Source: CBDUXZ01 sp965371325 [NCBI: uncultured bacterium]
GTDB lineage: Bacteria; JAUYMQ01
Assembly: GCA_965371325.1 (NCBI GenBank)
Contig: CBDUXZ010000031.1
Span: forward strand, 1-10,773
Reading direction: 5' to 3'
Length of the DNA: 10,773 nucleotides
Both the position numbers and the translations under genes were made by a program. Of this stretch, positions 5,591-10,773 are shown one piece after another (the first letter of the stretch is position 1; each line of letters starts with the position of its first letter). A model generated the notes under the pieces. That model was not told where the DNA came from. It searched no databases and saw nothing but the letters and a program-made list of their open reading frames with translations.

Positions 5591-7996
5591 TCACTCGTCG
5601 TTTCGGGGATTGGACGCGGCTATTTCCCGCGCCTCACGCAGACGCGCTTCCTGTTCCTGAACCCACGTTTCAAGCTCTCCCCTCAGTGTTGCGTTCCGCC
5701 GTCCGAGGGCGCGCTCGACCGCTTCCCAGAGTGCGGAAGATTTGGCCCGGGCCTTCCGCAGCTGAGCCAGTGTCTCTTTCCGGGGCTTTCCTCCCGATGC
5801 TGCAAGTCGGTTGATCCAGCTCCTTTCCTGCCAGTAGGCGGTGTCCCAGTCAAGCAAAAGCCCCGCACGCTCGCGTCCCCACTGAAATACCATGGCCCGC
5901 CAGATCGACAGGTCGGGATCGTAGGCCTCGGGATTCCAGAGGTAATCGGCGAGCGTCATGGCTTTGGCGAGGAAGCGTCCCCCGCTCGAACCGTTGAAAT
6001 AGAACTCTCCCCGGAAGCTCGATGCGGATAGATCGTCGGCGTTGATGTGGAAGGGCTCGAAAAGGCTCACAACGCCGGCGCGGTCGGGGCTCCCGGCGTA
6101 GTGCCGGCTGAGCTCGAGCTCCCAGACCGAATTGTCCCATAAAAGGAGAGAGCGCCCCCCGATTGAGCCCGAGAACCCTGCGGTGCTCATGTCGTCCACG
6201 ATCCTCGATCGAACGGTTGGTCCCGTCCAGACGACCCCCACGTCCGGGGGGAGCCCCTGCGCCATCGCCCGCATGTAGCGTTCGGCGTCATTTCCTCCCG
6301 ACGCGCGGAACCTCTCGTTGTACCAGGGGGGGACGATGACGAGGATTGCCTCGGGCGCGATCGCGCGAAGGCGCGTCCGGAGCCTGTCAATCAGCCAGAG
6401 GTGGGCCTCCGCGAGCGACGCGAACCGCCTGCGGTCCTGGGGATCGTCCAGGTAGTAGGCGAATCGGTAACCCTTGCGCGAGGGAACAAAGTCGTCGAGG
6501 CAGAGCATGACGACCCGCGCCCCCGCTTCGACCGTTTGGGTGATCTCGGACAGGAGAATCTCCACGTCCTCCCGCCGGCTGATCTGGAAGGTGTCGGTGA
6601 TCTCCGGTTCAGAGTGCTGCGCGTAGGGGTTCAGCAGAACTCCCAGCTCGTAAAGACCCGTTCGGCTCGCGCGCTCGCCCAGGCCCTGCACCAGCGCCCG
6701 GTAGGTATCGGGCGGTTGCCACCAGCGCGGCGTGCGGAGCGGGTAGTTGAGGTAGAGGCGGTTGAGCTTGATCCCGACGATCCAGTGGGACGCTTCCATG
6801 ATCGTGCGCATGCCCGGAACACCGGGTTCCCAGGCGGCCAGGGAGCGGCCCCGGAACGACGGCCAGTCGCGTACCTCGGTTGCGCGAAGCGCGGCGACGC
6901 CGGATGGGGCCGGCCGGAGAAGCTGGCGAACCGTTTCGAGGGCATAGACGAGGCCGGCGCCGTCCGCCCCTGCGGCGGTAAGGGCGGGCCGTCCGTCGCT
7001 CCCGGTTCGGGTATGAATGACGTAACCCTCCGGGGGAAGATCGCGCGCCTCGTTGACGATGTCGACCATCCACGCCGCGCTTTTCCGATCGGCGCTCACA
7101 AGATGGAAGCTCAGATCGCATTCACCGGGCTCGCCCCCCCCGTCCCCGGTGCGGATCATTGTGGCGCCCAGCTCTCGAAGCCTTGCCTCGAAGGCCTTCA
7201 GCCGATCGGCAAGGCCGGGGGGCGGTGTGCCGGGGTGTGAGACGCACAAACGGCGGAAAGAAATCTCCGGCCCGCGCTCGGCGAGGTGGCGGGGCGTCGG
7301 AATGACGCGCCCCAGCGCGTCCATATCGAGGTCCCGGTAGTTTGCGACGCGTTCGGAGAGCCGCAGGTTGCGCCGGCTGTATGCAAAACGCACATCGTCG
7401 ATCTCCACCCGCCCCGGCCCCTCGAGTAGGAAGCCAATTCGGGCGTAGGCTGCGCCCGCGGGCGCCTCGTCACCGGTGGGATCCTCGTAGCTCGAGACGA
7501 ACACCGCCCGTTGCCAGGCCGCCTCCGGCGCCTTGTGAAGGAAGGCCATGGGGTAGCGCCGTTCGTAACCCGCCTGCCCGTCCTCCGCCTGCGGAAGCGG
7601 TCTGCGATTCTTGTCAAGCCATGTGATGCGCGTGCGGAAGCGATCGGCCAGGACCATCCCCGCCGGAGGGCTGACGCCGGTGAGCTTCACGGCCGCAGAC
7701 AGTGAGTAGAGCCCCGGGATCACGGGAACGAGGGTCACCGCACGCGAGTGCCCCCCCGCGTGCGCGTTGAGACGAAGCGATCGCTCTCCCGCGAAGGGGC
7801 GGTAGGCCGTCGGGCGCGCGTTCAGAAGAAGCCATCCCTTGCCGTCCGCCTCGAAGCTCCCGTCAGAGACAAGATTGCCCCGTGCGAGGGCCTGCCGCCG
7901 TTCCGCGAGGGGCTCCCCCGCGGTGGCGTTCGCAGGAATGACGGCGAGTGCGAAGAGTAGGAGCAGGAGGCCCCAGGGTCCGCGGCGTGGAGGCAT
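5591..7996 (-). CDS. Exported GH84/GH20-like beta-N-acetylhexosaminidase with N-terminal carbohydrate-binding-like domain
   Basis: The 801-residue product has a signal peptide (GLLLLLFALAVIPANA, cleavage near 25-27). Residues about 41-205 look like a jelly-roll CBM, starting NLVSDGSFEADGKGW and ending VEIDDVRFAY. Residues 230-365 resemble the GH20b alpha/beta domain preceding hexosaminidase barrels, with AGADGAGLVYALETVRQLL at its end. The barrel follows at about 380-690: LNRLYLNYP (411-419), the adjacent acidic pair in VVMLCLDDF (D501, D502), matching the twin catalytic Asp of GH84 enzymes, VVWTGPTV (588-595) and LLLWDNSVW (617-625), matching the WTG and WxN elements of GH84. The usual GH84 barrel entry (EGFYG type) is replaced by RGRSLAAWEPG, so the subfamily is divergent. 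Likely role: cleaving beta-linked GlcNAc from periplasmic or external glycans. The start at 7996 fits the signal peptide; an in-frame extension to 8308 looks non-coding. No lipobox is present. Confidence 0.82.
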   Translation of the reverse strand: MPPRRGPWGLLLLLFALAVIPANATAGEPLAERRQALARGNLVSDGSFEADGKGWLLLNARPTAYRPFAGERSLRLNAHAGGHSRAVTLVPVIPGLYSLSAAVKLTGVSPPAGMVLADRFRTRITWLDKNRRPLPQAEDGQAGYERRYPMAFLHKAPEAAWQRAVFVSSYEDPTGDEAPAGAAYARIGFLLEGPGRVEIDDVRFAYSRRNLRLSERVANYRDLDMDALGRVIPTPRHLAERGPEISFRRLCVSHPGTPPPGLADRLKAFEARLRELGATMIRTGDGGGEPGECDLSFHLVSADRKSAAWMVDIVNEARDLPPEGYVIHTRTGSDGRPALTAAGADGAGLVYALETVRQLLRPAPSGVAALRATEVRDWPSFRGRSLAAWEPGVPGMRTIMEASHWIVGIKLNRLYLNYPLRTPRWWQPPDTYRALVQGLGERASRTGLYELGVLLNPYAQHSEPEITDTFQISRREDVEILLSEITQTVEAGARVVMLCLDDFVPSRKGYRFAYYLDDPQDRRRFASLAEAHLWLIDRLRTRLRAIAPEAILVIVPPWYNERFRASGGNDAERYMRAMAQGLPPDVGVVWTGPTVRSRIVDDMSTAGFSGSIGGRSLLLWDNSVWELELSRHYAGSPDRAGVVSLFEPFHINADDLSASSFRGEFYFNGSSGGRFLAKAMTLADYLWNPEAYDPDLSIWRAMVFQWGRERAGLLLDWDTAYWQERSWINRLAASGGKPRKETLAQLRKARAKSSALWEAVERALGRRNATLRGELETWVQEQEARLREAREIAASNPRNDE

Positions 7997-8044
7997 GAGA
8001 TCCCATCCCTGAAAAGGGGTTGAAGCGAGCAGCAGCCGGGTGGT

Positions 8045-8123
8045 CCCTTCCTCGGAAGGGGGCCTCGCAAGGGGGCCGCCGGACCTTGATATCCCCGACA
8101 AGGTACGGATCGGAAGGTCGGGG
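8045..8123. promoter_or_regulatory. Hairpin-rich leader region upstream of the glycosidase operon
   Basis: The 301-base gap 7997-8297 contains no gene that I accept. This part has a short stable hairpin CCCTTC-CTCG-GAAGGG (8045-8060), a tandem AAGGGGGCC pair just after it, and a long-loop inverted repeat CCCCGAC/GTCGGGG (8093-8099, 8117-8123). They would lie in the 5' leader of the leftward operon if its promoter is upstream of them. I found no convincing minus-strand promoter. Confidence 0.3.
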
Positions 8124-8167
8124 AAACCACTTGACCGGGCTCTCGGAGGGACGGGCGGCCAGATTTC

Positions 8168-8197
8168 TTGACCCTCGCTGAGGCTCGGTGCTAGGGT
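8168..8197 (+). promoter_or_regulatory. Extended -10 promoter for the TolB/FlgO-like gene
   Basis: TTGACC (8168-8173) and TAGGGT (8192-8197) are 18 bases apart, with TGC immediately before the -10 (GGTGCTAGGGT). Transcription would start near 8204, about 94 bases before the TTG start. The TTGAC and TGC-TAnnnT combination is one of the best promoter matches in the window. Confidence 0.6.
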
Positions 8198-8233
8198 TGC
8201 GCACCCGAACGCGCTTTCCGCTTCACGGGCATG

Positions 8234-8252
8234 GTGGGAAAGACCTTCCCAC
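8234..8252 (+). promoter_or_regulatory. Leader hairpin upstream of the TolB/FlgO-like gene
   Basis: GTGGGAA-AGACC-TTCCCAC is a perfect seven-pair stem with a five-base loop. It lies between the predicted transcript start (near 8204) and the ribosome site (GGGAGGTG at 8285-8292). No T-tract follows, so it is not a terminator. It could be a protein operator, an mRNA-stabilising stem, or chance. Confidence 0.3.
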
Positions 8253-8297
8253 GATTCAGGCGTCCCCATTTTCCAGGCCAACCCGGGAGGTGTCTCC

Positions 8298-8852
8298 TTG
8301 AACAGCAATCACCCTTGGGGCGTGAGATCGGGCGCCCTTGCCGGCGCAACGGGCCTGTTCCTGCTGCTCCTGGTCCTTTTCGCGGCCGCTGTGGCGCCGG
8401 CGCAGCAGAATACCCGGGTAGCCATTATCCCCTTCGCCGTTTCGGGAGCACTGGAGTTTGAAGGAATTGGTCCGTTCATCCCCGGAATGCTCGCTTCACG
8501 GATGTACGGGATGGGCGCCTTTCGATTTGTCGACACCGTTGCTCTTATGCAGAGCGACCAGAAGGCAAGCCTTGGCGCCCTTTCAAAGGAAGATGCCGCG
8601 GCGTACGCGGAACGGTTCGATGCCGAATTCGTCATCAGCGGCGCGATTCGCCGGAGCGGCGGGATAACAATCTTCAGCGTACAGGTGTACGGCACGGACG
8701 GCAGTTCCCCGGGGAACCGCGTTGTAGTCCCGGTGAGCAACCAGGACGATCTGATCCCCAAGTTGATACCACTGGCCGAAGAACTCGCGGAGAGGCTGGG
8801 GGAGACGAAGAGGACTCCCGCTGAGCCCGCGCCGGAACCCCCCTCCGGGTAG
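8298..8852 (+). CDS. Small exported TolB-N/FlgO/CsgG-type protein of unknown role
   Basis: The 184-residue product has a basic N-terminus, a hydrophobic segment at about 14-33 and a probable signal-peptidase site after AVAPA (about 35). The mature part begins TRVAIIPFAV (39-48), the VAVLPF-type first strand seen in TolB N-terminal, FlgO and CsgG/LpoB-like domains. It continues with a helix (IGPFIPGMLASRM), FRFVDTVALMQ (75-85), and the AEFVISGAIRRSGG segment (109-122), which is the family's GA-x-x-VISG strand. The C-terminal tail is Pro/Glu-rich and probably disordered. No lipobox cysteine is present, unlike CsgG and LpoB, so it is likely a soluble periplasmic protein. No beta-propeller follows, so it is not TolB itself. 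Start is TTG 8298, fixed by GGGAGGTG five bases upstream; no ATG in the frame would keep the whole signal peptide. It precedes hflK, but that gene has its own promoter candidate. Confidence 0.75.
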   Translation: MNSNHPWGVRSGALAGATGLFLLLLVLFAAAVAPAQQNTRVAIIPFAVSGALEFEGIGPFIPGMLASRMYGMGAFRFVDTVALMQSDQKASLGALSKEDAAAYAERFDAEFVISGAIRRSGGITIFSVQVYGTDGSSPGNRVVVPVSNQDDLIPKLIPLAEELAERLGETKRTPAEPAPEPPSG

Positions 8853-8899
8853 GGCTCCGGGTGCCCCGGTGCCTTTCCCCGGGGATCGGCGGGAAACAC

Positions 8900-8927
8900 T
8901 TGTTGAGAGGCTTCGAGGTGCTATAGT
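8900..8927 (+). promoter_or_regulatory. Extended -10 promoter for hflKC
   Basis: TTGTTG (8900-8905) and TATAGT (8922-8927) are 16 bases apart, with TGC directly before the -10 (GGTGCTATAGT). Transcription would start near 8934, leaving about 37 bases before ATG 8971. The upstream 8853-8899 stretch contains overlapping CCGG-rich stems without a T-tract, so some read-through from the previous gene is possible. Confidence 0.6.
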
Positions 8928-8970
8928 CCCGGTTTGCCCATAGCCCGGCAAGACGGGCGGGAGGCGCAAC

Positions 8971-9987
8971 ATGTCGGATCAGTCACCCATCGATTTGAGT
9001 CAGTACCGGCTTCCCAATTTCGGGAAGTTAACTTCTGCGGGCGTCCTTCCGGTCGTTGTGATTGCCTTGGCGGTTCTGATGCTTCTCACCGCATGGTTCC
9101 AGGTCGGTCCTGAGAGTGTGGGGGTGGTTCTCCGCCTGGGCGCTTACAACCGTACCGTGAACCCCGGGCTCCACTTCAAACTCCCCTTCGGTGTTGAACG
9201 GGTCTACAAGGTCCAGACCCAGCGCCAGCTGAAGGAGGAGTTCGGGTTTCGTACCCTGCGTCCGGGGATCACAACCCAGTACGCGCTGGGTGATTACCAC
9301 GATGAGTCGCTGATGCTCACCGGGGACCTCAACGTGGCCGTCGTCGAGTGGACGGTGCAGTTCCGGATAGTCGATCCCTTCAAGTTTCTCTTTCGAGTCC
9401 GGAACGTCGGGGAGACCTTCCGGTATATGACCCAGGCGGTAACCCGCGAGGTGGTGGGCAACCGGACGGTCAACGAAGTGCTCACGGTCGGGCGGTCCGA
9501 GGTGGCCCTCGCCATCAAGGAGAAGCTTCAGGTGCTTTGCGACCAGTATGAAACGGGTCTCCGGGTGGATCAGGTCATTCTGCAGGACGTGACGCCCCCG
9601 GAGGAGGTCAAGCCCTCCTTCGACGAGGTGAACCAGGCGCAGCAGGAAAAAGCAAAGCTCGTCAACCAGGCGAAGGCGGAGTACAACCGCGCGGTTCCGA
9701 AGGCGAGAGGAGAAGCGCTTCAGACCGTTGAGCAGGCGGAAGGCTACGCCCTCAATCGCGTCAACCGCGCGAAGGGTGAGGCGAAGCGGTTCACGCAGCT
9801 TTACACCGCATACAGGAAGGCGCCGGAGGTCACGAGCCGCCGGATGCACGTGGAGATGATGGAGGATGTGCTACCCCGGGTCGGACGCAAGATCATCATC
9901 GACAAGTCGATGAAGAACGTGATCCCGCTCCTTTCGCTGGGAGAGCAGCTGCAAGTCCCGGGTATCCAGAAGGGGGGCGCGCAATGA
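8971..9987 (+). CDS. hflK: HflK, SPFH-domain membrane protein that scaffolds the FtsH protease
   Basis: HflK and HflC alternate in a large periplasm-facing cage that encloses FtsH hexamers in the inner membrane and limits their access to substrates. The 338-residue product has one membrane anchor at about 24-42 and then a band-7/SPFH domain: VGPESVGVVLRLG (45-57), VNPGLHFKLPF (63-73), and VVEWTVQFRIVDP (118-130). Next come VTREVVGNRTVNEVLTVGR (about 153-171) and a long charged helix at about 215-290 rich in Ala, Glu, Lys and Gln. E. coli HflK has 419 residues; the difference is mainly the missing Gly-rich cytoplasmic N-terminus, replaced here by about 20 residues. Start ATG 8971 follows GGGAGG six bases upstream. 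The stop overlaps the hflC start (ATGA at 9984-9987), so the pair is translationally coupled. ftsH itself is not in the window. Confidence 0.95.
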   Translation: MSDQSPIDLSQYRLPNFGKLTSAGVLPVVVIALAVLMLLTAWFQVGPESVGVVLRLGAYNRTVNPGLHFKLPFGVERVYKVQTQRQLKEEFGFRTLRPGITTQYALGDYHDESLMLTGDLNVAVVEWTVQFRIVDPFKFLFRVRNVGETFRYMTQAVTREVVGNRTVNEVLTVGRSEVALAIKEKLQVLCDQYETGLRVDQVILQDVTPPEEVKPSFDEVNQAQQEKAKLVNQAKAEYNRAVPKARGEALQTVEQAEGYALNRVNRAKGEAKRFTQLYTAYRKAPEVTSRRMHVEMMEDVLPRVGRKIIIDKSMKNVIPLLSLGEQLQVPGIQKGGAQ

Positions 9988-10773
9988 AAGGTGGAGTCGC
10001 AGCAGCCATAGTTATCGCCCTGCTGGTCGTGCTCTCGGGCGCGTTCTTCGTCGTCGACGAGACCCAGCAGGTGGTGGTTACCCAGTTCGGGCGTCCCGTG
10101 GGCGATGCGATCAAGGATCCCGGGGTCCACATAAAGATCCCCTTCATTCAGGATACGCACTTCTTCGAGAAGCGGTTCCTGGAATGGAACGGCGATCCGA
10201 ACCAGGTACCCACGAAAGACAAACGCTTCGTCCTGGTGGACACCTACGCGCGCTGGCGGGTAGTGGATCCGCTCCTCTTCTTCCAGAGGCTTCGTGACGA
10301 GCGCGGCGCGCAGTCCCGCCTCGATGACATCATTGATGGTGAAACCAGGAACGCGGTAGCGGCGCACAATCTCGTCGAGATAGTGCGATCGACGAATCGG
10401 GAGGTTCAGATCGATCCCGATCTTCCGAAGGAAGAGCAGGCCAAAAAGCTCGATGACATAAAGGTGGGGCGCGAGGGCATCATGGCGCTCATGCTGACGG
10501 AGGTCCAGAAACGCACCTCCGACCTCGGGATCGAGCTGGTGGACGTCAGGTTCAAGCGCATCAACTACAACGAAGTCGTTCGAACAACCGTCTACGAGCG
10601 CATGATCGCCGAGCGCAAACGCATCGCCGAGCGGTTCCGCTCAGAGGGTCTCGGCGCCAGCGCCCGCATCCGGGGCGAGAAAGAGCGCGAGCTTCAGTCC
10701 ATTACCTCCGATGCCTACCGAAAGGCGCAGGAGATCGTCGGTCGCGCCGACGCGGAGGCCACGGACATCTACG
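9984..10773 (+). CDS. hflC: HflC, partner of HflK (3' end beyond window)
   Basis: The frame opens at ATG 9984, overlapping the hflK stop by four bases, with GGGGGG eight or so bases ahead, and stays open to the right edge (263 codons). Residues 4-24 are the single N-terminal membrane anchor. The SPFH domain follows: VDETQQVVVTQFGRPVG (24-40), DPGVHIKIPFIQD (45-57), a VDTYARWRVVDPLLFF segment (85-100), and GIELVDVRFKRINY (183-196). Then comes the helix typical of HflC: VYERMIAERKRIAERFRSEG (203-222), IRGEKERELQSI, and AYRKAQEIVGRADAEATDIY at the edge. E. coli HflC has 334 residues, so about 70 are probably missing on the right. The order hflK-hflC and the coupling match the usual operon, where both proteins are needed in equal amounts for the cage around FtsH. 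Confidence 0.96.
   Translation, partial: MKGGVAAAIVIALLVVLSGAFFVVDETQQVVVTQFGRPVGDAIKDPGVHIKIPFIQDTHFFEKRFLEWNGDPNQVPTKDKRFVLVDTYARWRVVDPLLFFQRLRDERGAQSRLDDIIDGETRNAVAAHNLVEIVRSTNREVQIDPDLPKEEQAKKLDDIKVGREGIMALMLTEVQKRTSDLGIELVDVRFKRINYNEVVRTTVYERMIAERKRIAERFRSEGLGASARIRGEKERELQSITSDAYRKAQEIVGRADAEATDIY

Noticed and set aside
6401-7240. 279-codon plus-strand frame
   Set aside because: Lies antisense within the glycosidase barrel region; no motif and no ribosome site of note.
7997-8308. N-terminal extension of the glycosidase frame to 8308
   Set aside because: It adds 104 residues of Pro/Arg/Ser-rich sequence ahead of a textbook signal peptide at 7996, and it overlaps the rightward promoter and leader of the gene at 8298.
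8857-8884. Terminator after the TolB/FlgO-like gene
   Set aside because: CCGGG/CCCGG and CCCCGG/CCGGGG stems compete with one another and no run of T follows, so I do not call it.
9028-9849. 273-codon minus-strand frame
   Set aside because: Antisense to hflK, which is certain from its SPFH domain.

Overview
The window is GC-rich bacterial DNA with dense coding on both strands. HflK/HflC, two exported proteins with Sec-type signal peptides and a secretin-type fold point to a Gram-negative envelope. A bacterial RqcH (the alanine-tailing factor absent from Escherichia coli) argues against Gammaproteobacteria. A deltaproteobacterium/Desulfobacterota member or a similar uncultured Gram-negative lineage would fit, but I cannot place it more closely by eye. 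No tRNA, rRNA, CRISPR array, transposase or phage gene was seen, so this looks like chromosomal backbone.

Layout. (1) 1-1048, minus: an unrecognised two-pass membrane protein with a long cytoplasmic coiled coil, cut by the left edge. (2) 1049-1384: an AT-rich divergent control region with facing promoter candidates, a 13-bp dyad, and a long structured leader for the next gene. (3) 1385-1585, plus: a cold-shock protein, followed by a good intrinsic terminator at 1610-1651. (4) 1702-3483, minus: RqcH. (5) 3620-4705, plus: a glycosyltransferase-like protein resembling the N-terminal half of plant L-arabinokinase. (6) 5591-7996 then 4707-5579, minus: a two-gene operon of an exported GH84/GH20-like beta-N-acetylhexosaminidase and a very short exported secretin-fold protein. 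(7) 8298-8852, plus: an exported TolB/FlgO/CsgG-type small protein. (8) 8971-9987 and 9984-10773, plus: hflK and hflC, the latter cut by the right edge.

Themes. Several products deal with stress or quality control: cold-shock RNA chaperone, ribosome rescue by RqcH, and the HflKC scaffold around the FtsH membrane protease. The middle of the window concerns sugars and the envelope. Three plus-strand genes have upstream elements of one design, TTGnnn followed by TGC-TAnnnT, which probably shows the housekeeping promoter style of this organism. The least ordinary items are the glycosidase plus mini-secretin operon, the membrane coiled-coil protein at the left edge, and the cold-shock leader with a terminator-like hairpin and repeated CTTGTTTCAYGG boxes.
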